Shown here piece after piece: positions 11,916-23,554 of a stretch of 60,000 bases of DNA (positions are counted from its first letter, which is position 1; each line of letters starts with the position of its first letter). The notes under the pieces were generated by a model. It had not been told where the DNA came from. It made no database searches and worked only from the letters and a program-made list of their open reading frames with translations. The DNA comes from Takakia lepidozioides. Lineage: Eukaryota > Streptophyta > Takakiopsida > Takakiales > Takakiaceae. Location: assembly GCA_030704615.1 (NCBI GenBank), contig CM060734.1:28786042-28846041 (forward strand). Reading direction: 5' to 3'. The translations under genes and the position numbers were made by a program.

Positions 11916-13096
11916 AACACCAGAGAAGCAGCATAGGCAATCAAGCACTTTGAGCTTGCGAAGGCCAAGCGGTACTTGGAAGATGTGCTAGCCTACAAAC
12001 AAGATATTCCTTTCCGCCGTTTCTACACAGCTCAAGCGAAGTCGCGACATTCTAATGGACAGGGACGATGGCCTGTGAAGTCTGCTACTTTCTTGCTTGG
12101 ATTGTTGAAGAAAACAGAGAGCAATGTTGAAGTGTTGACTTCATCACCCTTCACTTCTCTCTCCAATTTTTGAGTGCTCTTGGAAGCAATCATGCTTCAA
12201 GTTATACCCGCTCCTTCTATCAAGTATTTGCAAAAGTTTAGCCTGCCATTAACATCTGTGGCATTTTTCTTGTGTGCTTGTCATGTGTTTTGGTGACTCG
12301 GTCTTGCTGTCGACACGCTCGTCATTTCACACATACAGGTCAACAAGGCCCAGAAGCAGCGCCACCGAACCTACTGAGCACATGATCGCAGCACTAGTCG
12401 TGCGCATCATACCTTTTCCCTTTAATCTAGCTGGTTCTCAGCCCAAGCAGAGGTTATTTTTGCCTAGGATGTGAAAATGTTAGCATATCTTGAAGTGTTT
12501 GGTAGACTCGCTATGCCGAGATATATTCCAGTGGTTCTGTTAGCTGGTTAATCTCGCTTGCAGAACATAATATCCACGTCGTACAGCAGACAGTCGTCTT
12601 AGGTCTTCAGAATAACCACTGGTGACTTCTAGTTCAACTTGCAGCCTACATGTCATCGCCTTGCCCTCTTGAGCTGACTCTCTCAAAGAAGGAGGTTGCT
12701 GTGAAGAAAGAGGTGGGTTTTATTACCATGAATCTGTTTCCGTATGCTCTTTTGTTTGTCTGGACTATAGAATAAAGCATTACTTGTGGGGAAAAGTACT
12801 CAATTTCCTTCCAGGAGTGGTAGTAAACTTAGGTGCAGAGCCGAAATCTGACAAGGAGTGTACTTGGCTGATTGTTGATCTACTCATGCAACAATTGGAA
12901 ATGTTACTAGCCACCAAACGTTCAGACAGTTTAGAATCACATGGACTTCAGAGTTTAGGGTTCTTCCTCTTGTTGTGTCATCTGCTTATTCTATGGATGG
13001 CGGTGTTTGACGTGGCAGGTGGACACAGAGATTATTCCTAGGAGGTCCCGTAAACAACAAGCGCACTTGCGAAGTGGTGCCTCCTCCTCCTCATAG
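11916..13096 (+). pseudogene. RPL17: Ribosomal protein uL22 (eukaryotic L17) pseudogene, intron-bearing
   Basis: uL22 lines the exit tunnel of the 60S ribosomal subunit. Its conserved blocks appear in order across several exons. From 11916, after a TTACAG acceptor, come [26 protein letters not shown] and [19 protein letters not shown]. At about 12307-12390 come LAVDTLVISHIQVNKAQKQ and RHRTY. At 12645-12712 come PYMSSPCPLELTLSKKE and VAVKKE. At 13019-13096 comes the tail VDTEIIPRRSRKQQAHLRSG followed by a stop. It is not functional: stops lie at 11934-11936 and 12375-12377 (an Arg site, CGA to TGA), about six residues are missing between PFRRF and TAQAK, and the first coding exon is not found upstream. 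Retained introns mean it arose by DNA duplication rather than retroposition. Confidence 0.85.
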
Positions 13097-15840
13097 ACAA
13101 GCATCGACCATAGCTCTTATGTCAGGTTTTAGCCCTGTCTTGTTTCCTGTGTAGTGTACTCTAGCTGAAGATCGAGTCATTGCTCTAGTAACAGCGCGTC
13201 CATTTATTTTCTCTCATTGTCCAAATCTATGTGCAATTATCAGGTGGAAAATAATCGAGGGTTGGGACGTGGTTGGATGGCATGGCAGGGACATATGATT
13301 CAAGAGGGTGAAGTGGTATGCTACTTAATGGAGCAGCTAGGAACCTAGCAACCTGTGGAGGTAGGTAGAGTCTTCCTATATGGAAAGATGATTGACTTAA
13401 GATGCCTGAAATTTTTTAGGCTAAGAATGTGTTCTTGAGATTATATGTTTCTCTCTTGACGCAGGTCTCCAAATCGGGTGTACAGATAAAGCTATTATTT
13501 AAGAGCCCTTTCAGGTTAAGCACAGTATGTGTTTAAGATTATGTGCATTTACCAAACTTCAATGGGCTTCAAAACCCAGCCCTTTTGAAAATTCTGAGTT
13601 TCCTAGAGTGAGTGAACAAGCCTAAAAACCTTGAGCACTCCCTCATTGAAGGCAAAGGACTAGTTATGCAAACTTGAGATGGCCAAATGATTGTCTTAGT
13701 GTGAAGACTAAGTTCTGAAACTGATCACTGCAGGCTGAAACTAAGATGAGGTTGTGAAGGTCTTGTGGAAAGATGGAGGTCAGTCTCTTTTTCATTGCAC
13801 ACATGTTTTTATTGCCCTTTGTATTTATGGTAGCTAAAGAGAGGTTTGCAACAGTTGATGTTAACGTGCCTTTTGTATCTAGGAGCTGCTGAGTGACACG
13901 TATTTAATCGTCAAATTGGCAGGCATTGCTCCTTATGCTTCTTGCACCTTGTATAACTTCTTCATATGCAACATGTTGCTATGGTGGTGACATAGTAGGT
14001 CTATTTCCTAAGGCCTTTGTTTTTGACATGCAAAACCGGTAGGATATGGAGACCCACTGATTGTCATCCGCCCACCTTTCCCTTGTATCGAGAAGCTGAC
14101 TTAGGGAGTGTGGTCCCATGTGCCTTGCAGGATGTCACGACATCGGAACTGGCGGTTCTAAGCGGTATCGTCCTGGTCAGTCTAGTCGGTATGGTCTTGG
14201 TCAGTCTGGTCTATAATGTCAATCGAGTCTAATCCAGTCGAGTCAAATAGGGTAGTTAGGATACTCCCGGGGGTGGTCTTTAAGTCTAATGTCTAAGTCC
14301 TAAGAATTTTATCTAATAATCACATGTCATCTAAGAGGGTATGCAACTGAATGGAGGGCCTGCCATTCAGTTGTTTGCTTCAACACACATAATGAACACA
14401 TAAATCCTTCAATCATTTATGCGGCCTCCAACATCGAGTATATCGACATGGAAGAACGTCTGGAGCTTTTGAATGAGGTATATCCATGTGGCCGTGAGTT
14501 GAGCAAGACCACTGGGATGCCGGTGGGAGGACTGCATGTGGTAAGTGTTCTCAATTCTTTTCAGTGATGTTGATTTTTCATTGATGTACTCTTTTGATTT
14601 AGAGGTTACCATGAGGTTTCTTCAAATGATTCAGATGTGTTAATGTGTACTTGCAAACAGACTGCACAGTGCCCATGCAATGCGGAGTTGTGGTAAGTCA
14701 AAAATACTTTGGTGCAAGATTGATAGAATATGAGGTATGTTAACTTCTAACTAATGTCTATTTGTAGAAGAATTATAGTTAGAACTTCAGTTTTGGACTG
14801 CCTGTGGTAACTGTTCTTAGTTCTTTTCAGCAATGTTGATTTTATTGATGTACTCGTTTGACTTAGAGGTTGTCATAAGCAAATGATTCAGATGTGTTAA
14901 TCTATCATTGCAAACAGATTGCACGGTGTGTCCCTGCAGCGAGTTGTGGTAAGTCAAAAATACTTTGGTGCAAAATATGAGGTATGCTAATTTCTATCTA
15001 ATGCCTATTTGTTACTTCAGTTTTGGTTAGTGTGGCTACAAAATAGAGAGGGGAAAAGGAAGAATAGAGGAACGGGGTCATAGAAATGGTAATCGCCATG
15101 CTAAAAAGCTCATGGAATGTTATATAGTCTACGTTAAACTGATTTTTCATATGAAGATAGGTCTAAATGCTTATAGAATGATATGTAGAATGTTTCTCAT
15201 TTTAGAGAGGATATGCTTCTGGATTTGAGATTTTGTTCATGTCATATTACCTTTTGCTTGTATGTGCAGGTTAACAGTTGTGACTAGATGGATACTTCTA
15301 CACTAAGTTCACTATTAAATTGGGTTTAGTGTCAAACCATAGACCATAGAACCTTTCAATTCACAGCCTTTGTCCATAAGAGATTGAAAATTCAGATAAC
15401 AAAACTTGCGCGGAAGCGCTGTCAAAATTCTAGCAAGAATGAAATAATAATGAGGGACGCGGAAGCGCTGCCCAAATTATTTCACGTTGCTCTGAATTGG
15501 GAATGAATGTATAATTGAACATATAATGAACAATATATTATATATTACATAGCAGATTTATTGTCATAAATAACTACTATGATGATAATGGGATGCATAT
15601 ATTCAATGTATGCATCTCAAAACCTGAGTAGTTATCAACCTTAATGAATATGGATTATCCATTTGTTAGTTTTATGGTCTGATGGGATGATCTAGTCTTG
15701 GAGTTGGTGGTTACAATTTGCATTTTTAGTTAGAATATATATATAATTAGTATCTGATTTTCTTCTATCTGGTTAGCAATTATGATTCCATAGTATAGAC
15801 ATATTATGTGAATGTTGTATAAATTAGAAAGTGGAAGTTT
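13097..15840 (+). other. Mostly non-coding, with one possible short exon and a duplicated block
   Basis: An ATG-led frame of about 30 codons at 14448-14539 (MEERLELLNEVYPCG onward) ends at a consensus donor, GTGGTAAGTG. I do not recognise it. The rest shows no family motifs. Two GCGGAAGCGCTG words at about 15410-15421 and 15460-15471 sit 50 bp apart. Confidence 0.3.
14535..15020 (+). repeat. Direct duplication of about 220 bp carrying an exon-like core
   Basis: Copies at about 14545-14770 and 14810-15017 share TTCTTTTCAG, ATTGATGTACTC, AATGATTCAGATGTGTTAAT and GTCAAAAATACTTTGGTGCAA. Each holds a core of about 32 bp flanked by a CAAACAG acceptor and a GTAAGT donor. The cores differ by indels, so they are exon-like in form but unproven as coding. 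Confidence 0.55.
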
Positions 15841-15843
15841 ATG

Positions 15844-15918
15844 AAAGGGGGGAGGAAGAAGAAGAAAGTCCACCGTTCAGCCTGAACGGTGGACTTTCTT
15901 CTTCTTCCTCCCCCTTTT
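15844..15918. repeat. Near-perfect 75-bp palindrome
   Basis: Left arm 15844-15880 and right arm 15882-15918 pair at 36 of 37 positions around a single central base (15881). The innermost 33 pairs are perfect. Each arm is half purine tract (GGAGGAAGAAGAAGAAAG) and half unique sequence (GTCCACCGTTCAG). It lies 87 bp before the start of the transposase-like reading frame, so it could be fused element ends or a source of hairpin RNA. Confidence 0.9.
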
Positions 15919-16004
15919 TTTTTTGGTTGTATCATGGTTCAAAACCCTAATTATCTCTTAGGTATTGACTTTTTGATATTCTGTGTAGGGTAAGATCTAA
16001 GACA

Positions 16005-19000
16005 ATGGAAGAGGTGTGGGAGATAAAGGTGTATGAAGAAGGAGTGCAACAAGGAGTTGTGGATGTACCAGCAGTAGCCACTTTGGAAATCGTACGAAGA
16101 GAAATAGAATTGGATGCTCTTGTGGAATTTGAGTACAATTTCTTGACAAAGGAGGGGTCCATTTTGAAGGAGAGTCAAGAAGCAAGAAGAGCTGTTGCAA
16201 TTGACAAGACTGTTAATATCAAAAGACGACAAGTGAAGCATGTCAACCAAGAAAAACAGATTGAGGGGAGTCAATCTATCCCTTCACATTCCAGAGAGGA
16301 TGCAAACATTGGTCATGAGGAATTTCCAGGGGATGTGTTATCACAGGGGGCTCTTTCTCAGGGACGTTGTTCCGATAATCGTGACTATCTCATAGCTCAA
16401 CATACACAAGAGAGAGATCTCAACTCTACGCCTCCGTCGGTTTCTTGGAAGGAAAGCATCTTAATGAGTGAAACCATGGTGGCCAAATGGGAGAGTGGTA
16501 TTTTCAATACTATGAAGAAACTACGTGGTTTGGATCCACCACGAGATGATGAATTCGAGCTCGAGACATTTGATTCATTTGGCATTCCATATGCACGGTT
16601 ATGGTGTCATGAATGTCAAAAAGAATATGGGTCCAGGTGCACACTTGATAAAGATCCAAACATGGTGTTGGACAATTTTTTCAGGAAGCACGTCCGAGGT
16701 TGCACCAAACACGAAAAGAATTATGTTGCACGTCGGAAAAGAAAATTGAAAGATGGTGTCCAACTAGTCACTTCCTTGGTTGCTGAAAATGGGCATCCTC
16801 CACTTACTTTCCCTCCAATCACAAACAACTTCAAAGTTGTGATTGATGAAGCAATTTCTGAACTTGAAGCTTTCAACAATGAGAGGGCAGATGCACGTTT
16901 TTTGGTAATTGACCATACAATTGATTATAGTGACCATCGGCGTGTGAAATTCAGATGTGAGATATGTCGTGATCGTTTCTTTCAGCTTTGTCCTCAAACT
17001 GGAAATTTGAGGACAAGCATGATAGAACATCTAAAGGCCAATCGTCACATTGTGAATTATGGTAAAGAACAGACTGGAGAGGAGGAGGGAGGTGTGGCTC
17101 GTACTGGGCTCAGAGGTCGACCCAAGAAACGAACTATTCTTCCAAATCAGACCTCATTGTCCACTTTTTTCCGACGTGTGGTTTCTAAGCCTAATGATGG
17201 GGCGATTGAGTCAAGTTCTTCAGAGGACTTGCGCCCAACTATGGAGATGAGATCAGAAAAGGTTGATGGAGGCGTTTGTGATGAAAGGACCGCGAAGGGT
17301 TTTTCACCGCTACCATCGTCTTCCGCTGGTTTTTATGTGGAGCTTCCCCTGGAAGAGAGCCGAGAACATCTTCCTAGTCATTCTCGTTCAACTACTACAA
17401 CTGCCCCAAGTAAGAGCATAACAACACATCTCAATTGTTTATGTTGGGGACTATGGGAGGACACAATAAAGGTGAATGGAAAAAATCTGTTTATCAAACC
17501 ATTGCTTGATGATCAAAACCGTGGGAGATGTTGGTGGGCTGAACCACATGCACAAGAGGTGCTCTTCGATGGCAATAGAGAGTGGAAGATCAATGGTTTG
17601 TTTAGGCATGAGAAATGCAAAAAGATCTCAAAAGATGATGATCCATTCGAGGGATTTAGCTGCTCATACTGCCAAAGCATTCCTCAAATTACTAATTTCC
17701 GTCATCGAGTATATAGAGAGTCAAAGGCAAAAGAGAAAAGAGGTGAAAGGAAAATAGTCCAAGGACGAAGAATTGATTATTTGACTCAAACTGAATTGAA
17801 GCAAGAAGCTGGTTTGTATGGAAGGAAAGTGAGAGATTTGAAGCGGTCATTGTTTTGGGAGAAACAAAAGACTGTGATGTTGTCAGTGCGGATCCGAACC
17901 ATGAAGGAGGCAAATAAAGAGGCTTGGAAGAGAAAATATATCAGGAAATTTTGCAACAATATTGTGGATGCTCATAGATCTGGGAAGTTTGGGGGAAAGA
18001 AAGCTTTGTGGAGTTGGTTACAGGATATTGGAACAAATCTGATGAGGAAGAAACAGGGCCACAGATACTGTAAGACATCCACCGCTATAGCTGAAACAGT
18101 TAAATTGTGGGGTGGCCCACGATTGCACAATTTTTTGTGCGATAATTTGATGGGACCATCCATCTCTTCTACAAAACGTGTGGCTCACAAAGCTATAGAT
18201 TTTGTGCCAGGACAGCACGAGTTTATATTCAAAGCTATCGGTCAAATATATAGTGATGCGATGAAAAAGCATGCGATTACTTCACGAGTCCCAGTGATGT
18301 TGGTGGAAGATGAAACATCAATCAAAAGATATATTAGGTAAACTAAATTTCAGAGACCTGATATTATGTTTAGATGTCATTTCCATTGGTGCTATACTAT
18401 TCTGATCAATTATCGTGATATGCATAGCATGCCTAACCATCTTCATTTGATTGTGGCAATGTAGATGAAATGCAAAGTCGGATGTGCTAGTGGGCTTCTG
18501 TGGGACAAAATGAGATGAGCATGAGTGTGTATCAGATTTCATGGTTCAGGTTGGTGCTGGAAAAGAGGGCTATGAAAACATCGTTGGAGCTTTTACAAAT
18601 GGGGTTAGATGTAATTATGCCACTGCATGCTCTTCTTCCACGCATTGTACTAGTGGTTCAAGGGACTTGCAATAAGTTTACTTCAGATTTTGTTCGTGAT
18701 CAATGGCAGAAAATTGAACACATGTGGAGGACAAGTGTTGAAAGATTCATAGGGCCTATTGTGGGTCATGCGTCTGATGGTGATGCTCGAAGGAGAAGCC
18801 TTATGTTGAGTGATTACTTGAGCATGGATGGGGTACGGTTTGACATAGATTGGTGTGGCTGGAAAATGTCTGGAAAAATGGTAGAAGGGCAGGTGGGTGG
18901 CCTACATGATCAAGACTTTATACATAATGGGAAAAAGCTTATTAATCCATTGGATAGCCCAGTTAGGGTTCTGGAGTTGGGAGGCCATATTGTTGGTTTG

Positions 19001-19730
19001 GGGCATGTTGCTATGGTGTACTTCAATTTTGCAGTTGATGAGCATGGATTGAAAGAGGGAGACTATTTGAGAGAAGATAGACAAAATTGGGCAGCAACAC
19101 AACGGATTGCAAGCAGACATGTGCAAATATGTCTTCAAGCTCTACATGATGGGAATTACAAAGGCGATCAAACAAGAAGATACAATTGGTACCAAAGCAT
19201 ATTTGGAGGTGGTGGGAGACTACATTGATATTTTTCTATCTACCACTTTGGGTCTTCACGAGAAGGTTCGATTGGCATCCAAAGTTTCATATTTTTTCAG
19301 GTTGTGGCGTCTTTGGCTTCATCATAGCGATGCCCATGAGGTGAAGAAGAATTTCATAAGCATGCAGGCATTTCTTGACATTCAGATGTCATGTCACTTT
19401 GTTGTGCTCTTGATTAAGTTGTTTCGAGACTACTATCCAACCTTGGAGTGTCCGTTACATCTCACTGGATCTGATGCAGCAGAAATTTTCTTTAGCAAGG
19501 TGGGAGGGATGATTAGTCAAGAATGAGTTTTTGACTTGGGTGATTTACTTCATAGCTCTGGAGCTTTGAATAGGATTGCAGAGCATGAGTATAGTTCAGA
19601 TGGGCCAGAATACAAACGTGCACACTCCAAACAAGAGCATGTGTGGACATCATTGCACAAAAAACATGCTGAGGTGACCACTTGGCTATCTGATGGGCGT
19701 TCACTATTGTGTATACTCAAAATGAGGTAA
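16005..19730 (+). pseudogene. P-element/THAP9-like transposase gene, decayed
   Basis: A 778-codon frame (16005-18341) carries two zinc-finger-like modules: CHECQKEYGSRC followed by HVRGC, and CEICRDRF followed by HLKANRH. It also has an AT-hook-like GRPKKR and a Lys-rich helical region. The frame ends at DETSIKRYIR, which I read as the first catalytic Asp region of a P-type RNase H fold. A GTAAAC donor at 18338 and a GTAG acceptor give an exon from 18465. Later blocks fit the same fold: VQGTCNKFTSDFV, GHASDGDARRR, QDFIHNGKKLINPL and, near 19485, AEIFFSKVGG like the ENFFS motif with the catalytic Glu. Lesions: in-frame TGA at 18466-18468, 18511-18513 and 19524-19526, and frame breaks near 18620 and 19160. 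It ends at a consensus donor after 19727. The family call is inference from motif order. Confidence 0.6.
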
Positions 19731-20520
19731 GAATCAATCTCATGTGCTTAATGTGCATGATTGCAGGAGTCTTCCCTGGGGGGTTCACTCTTGGTATAAA
19801 CATCATAACATGTGCGATCAAGACATGTTTTTTAATACCTCTGTACTTAGCATTGGACAGTGATTATGACCCCCTTTATGTATTTTAATTATCAATTTAT
19901 CCATCCCTTGTGTATAAAATCTTGTACAAATTTTTCTTTTTAAAAAAACCCCTCCTCGGCATTTTGTATATATTTTAAAGCATTTAAAAAAATCCTTTGT
20001 TCATACATTTACATACTTTGTATTTGGGCTCAAATTGAAAATCTTGTTTTCATCTTTCTCGTAAGCATATAGTTCTACGTACCAAACCTTGATCATAAGC
20101 ATTATACATTATTCTTTGAGTCTTGAGGCGTGTGATTAAGAGCAATATACAAGGCTGGCTATAAACTTCAGTAAAATTGCCCAATCGAATTGATTCCTCA
20201 AGCAACGTATGAATTCATCTAAGTGATAATTATATATACAAAAAGACTATTGTAAAAATAATGGTCATACATTTTCAGTGTGAATGAGAGAGTAGTGGTC
20301 ATAGCATTTCAATGTGTAAGAGAGAAGAGAAAATTCACATTGTCTATAATACATTGATGACCATCCAAATTATCAACCAATGTCTTGGAAGTTGTTCTAT
20401 GTGTATATTGTAGTTTGATAGCATATCAGTGTCTGTCACTTTGTACCTAACATTTTAGAACTCAAGGTTGTTTCTTCTTTTGTAATGACTAAGATAGCCT
20501 AGTGTTTAACGTAAACATTA
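19731..20520. other. AT-rich intergenic or intronic DNA
   Basis: No gene is seen. At 20270-20420 a block (GTGTAAGAGAG, GACCATCC, AATGTCTTG, ATGTGTATATT) resembles 23150-23260, so related sequence flanks the satellite array on both sides in the same orientation. Confidence 0.4.
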
Positions 20521-20524
20521 TCAA

Positions 20525-22500
20525 GGCACCTTAGGTGGTAAGATGGTATTTTGTAAGGTCACCCGCGTAATGACTTTTGTTGTTCATGACATTTTTGCAG
20601 GACATACGAATATAGGTGTTAGTTGCTCATGTAAAGTTTCACATCGAATTGAAATCACACGGATGGTATTTTGTAAGTTCACCCCGTGATGACTTTTGTT
20701 GTTTATGACATTTTTGCAGGACATACGGATGTAGGTGTTAGTTACTCATGTAAAGTTTCACATCGAATTGAAATCACACGGATGGTATTTTGTAAGTTCA
20801 CCCGCGTAATGACTTTTGTTGTTCATGAAGTTTTTACAAAACATATGAATGTAAGTGTTAGTTGTTCATGTAAAGTTTCAAATCCAACTAAAATCATACG
20901 GATGTTGTTTTGTAAGTTCAGAGGTGTGACGATTTTTGTTGTTCATGAAATTTTGGGAGGATCTATGAAGTTTTGTAAGTTCACTGGTGTAATGATTTTC
21001 ATTGTTCATAAAAGTTTTGTAGGACCTATGAATGTAGGTGTTAGTTGCTCATGTAAAGTTTCAAATTCAACTAAAATCATACAGATGGTGTTTTATAAGT
21101 TCACTGGTGTAATGATTTTTGTTGTTCATGAAATCTTTGCATGACCTATGAATATAGGTGTTAGTTGCTCATGTAAAGTTTCAAATCCAACTAAAATCAT
21201 ACATATGGTGTTTTATAAGTTCACTGGTGTAATGATTTTTGTTGTTCATGAAATCTTTGCATGACCTATGAATGTAGGTGTTAGTTGCTCAGGTAAAGTT
21301 TCAAAACCACCTAAAATCATACGGATGTTGTTTTATAAGTTCACTGGTGTAATGATTTTTATTGTTCATGAAAGTTTTGTAGGACCTATGAATGTAGATG
21401 TTAGTTGTTCATGTAAAGTTTTAAATCCAACTAAAATCATACAGATGATGTTTTATAAGTTCACTGGTGTAATGATTTTTATTGTTCATGAAAGTTTTGT
21501 AGGACCTATGAATGTAGATGTTAGTTGTTCATGTAAAGTTTTAAATCCAACTAAAATCATACAGATGATGTTTTATAAGTTCACTGGTGTAATGATTTTT
21601 TTTGTTCATGAAATATTTGCATGACCTATGAATGTATGTGTTATTTGCTCATGTAAAGTTTCAAAACCACCTAAAAGCATACGGATGTTGTTTTGTAAGT
21701 TCACTAGTGTGATGATTTTTATTGTTCATGAAAGTTTTGTAGGACCTATGAATATAGGTGTTAGTTGCTCATGTAAAGTCTTAAATCCAACTAAAATCAT
21801 ACAGATGATGTTTTATAAGTTCACTGGTGTAATGATTTTTTTTGTTCATGAAATATTTGTATGACCTATGAATGTAGGTGTTAGTTGCTCATGTAAAGTT
21901 TCAAAACCACCTAAAATCATACGGATGTTGTTTTGTAAGTTCACTGGTGTGATGATTTTTATTGTTCATGAAAGTTTTGTAGGACCTATGAATATAGGTG
22001 TTAGTTGCTCATGTAAAGTTTCAAATCCAACTAAAATCATACAAATGGTGTTTTATAAGTTCACTGGTATAATGATTTTTGTTGTTCATGAAATCTTTGC
22101 ATGATCTATGAATGTACGTGTTAGTTGCTCATGTAAAGTTTTAAATCCACCTAAAATCATACGGATGTTGTTTTGTAAGTTCACTGGTGTGACGATTTTT
22201 GTTGTCATGAAATTTTGGGAGGATCTATGAATGTAGGTGTTAGTTGCTCATATAAAGTTTCAAATCCAACTAAAATAATACGGATGGTGTTTTATAAGTT
22301 CACTAGTGTAATGATTTTTGTTGTTCATGGTATTTTTGTAGGACCTATGACTGTAGGTGTTAATTGCTGATGTAAAGTTTCAACTCCAACCAAAATCATA
22401 CGAATGGTGTTTTGTAAGTTTAGGAGTACAATGACTCTTGACGCTTATGATATTTTTGTAGGACGTATATATGTAGGGGTGTTAGTTGCTCGTGCAAAGT
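20525..22500. repeat. 120-bp tandem satellite array, about 16 units
   Basis: The word GTTCATGAAA recurs at a spacing of 120 bp from about 20583 to 22443, with one shortened unit near 20960-21003. Units alternate between two types: one with AGTTTTGTAGGACC and CAAATCCAACTAAAATC, the other with ATCTTTGCATGACC and CAAAACCACCTAAAATC. This gives a 240-bp higher-order repeat in the middle of the array. Because 120 is a multiple of three, one frame stays open for long stretches and yields repeated peptides such as MIFIVHESFVGP. That openness is explained by the period and is not evidence for a gene. Confidence 0.95.
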
Positions 22501-22559
22501 GCAAAATGTATGTTGTATCTGTAAGAGATCTGTAAGGGTGTGCTCTTATTCTTACCAAG

Positions 22560-23365
22560 TCAATGCAAGGGATTATCATATTATCATACCAAGTCAATAT
22601 ACATGTTGGGTTTAAACTTAGAACTATATGACATCCATTTTGTAATATATACATGAAAATGGAAAACAAAATTTGTACCGTTTTGGACAATCATTAAGTT
22701 TAGTTTCATTTGTTGACAATGTGATAGATTTGAAATGACACTATTAACAATGTGATAGATTTGATTTGACATTATTAACAATGTGAGATATGAAAGGTTA
22801 CAAAGAAACATCATATTTCAAAGATATTCATACATTTGTTGCTCAATAGCATTTTAGGGAAGTCATATTGGGTCATACATGTTGGGTTTGAACTCAAAAC
22901 AATGCACGACATTTGGTTTATCAAATGTGACCGTAATTGGTAGCGTGGATAGATAACCAATTTTTGCAGCCCATGTCTTCATGCACATACACTACAATGA
23001 AAAAAGATGTTTCTTTCATTTTTGATCTTAAGTTTAGTCTAATATGTTGGCAATGATATATTCAAAATGATACTTATATTAACAATGGGAGATATGAAAG
23101 GTTACAAAGAAATACAATAGTTTTAAGATCTTCGTACATTTGTTGTTCAATAGCATTTCAATATGAGTGCGAGAGGAGAGGAAATTGACATGGTATATAA
23201 TGATATCTTTGATTACCATCCAATAATGTCTTGAAATGTGTATATTAGTGTGTGTGAAAGAGTAAGATATTATAATGACAAGGGAACTCATACAAATCAT
23301 GCATGTTGGATTTGAACTTGGAACTTTGTAACAATCAATTTTGTGTTCTAACCACAAAGACACTC
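22560..23365. repeat. Diverged duplicated repeats flanking the satellite
   Basis: The block at 22740-22860 (ATTAACAATG, GAGATATGAAAGGTTACAAAG, CATTTGTTG, CAATAGCATTT) recurs at 23050-23165. CATGTTGGGTTTGAACTC-like words recur at about 22601, 22878 and 23300. On the minus strand these contain GTTCAAACCC, a B-box-like core, so SINE debris is possible. Confidence 0.55.
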
Positions 23366-23554
23366 ATCATATGTTTGAAACATTTTCAGTTTGAAATATA
23401 TAATTGAGTTCATGTACATCAATGTTGCATGATCAATTTATGAAATTCAATCAAATCATTATGCACACGGAAGACAAAAATAAAGATTATACAAGTAAAA
23501 CCTGATAGCGAAAAAATTATCGAAGAAACTAGTCATGAGTTTCTATATCATGAT

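Noticed and set aside
15844-15918. Rho-independent bacterial terminator (hairpin followed by T-rich run)
   Set aside because: The setting is a plant nuclear genome with introns, and the hairpin lies upstream of the gene.
20686-22104. Series of 78-152 codon frames with repeated peptides (VHESFVGP)
   Set aside because: They follow from a tandem repeat whose period is a multiple of three; no independent coding signal.
20525-22500. CRISPR-like array
   Set aside because: Repeats are contiguous 120-bp units without unique spacers, in plant nuclear DNA.
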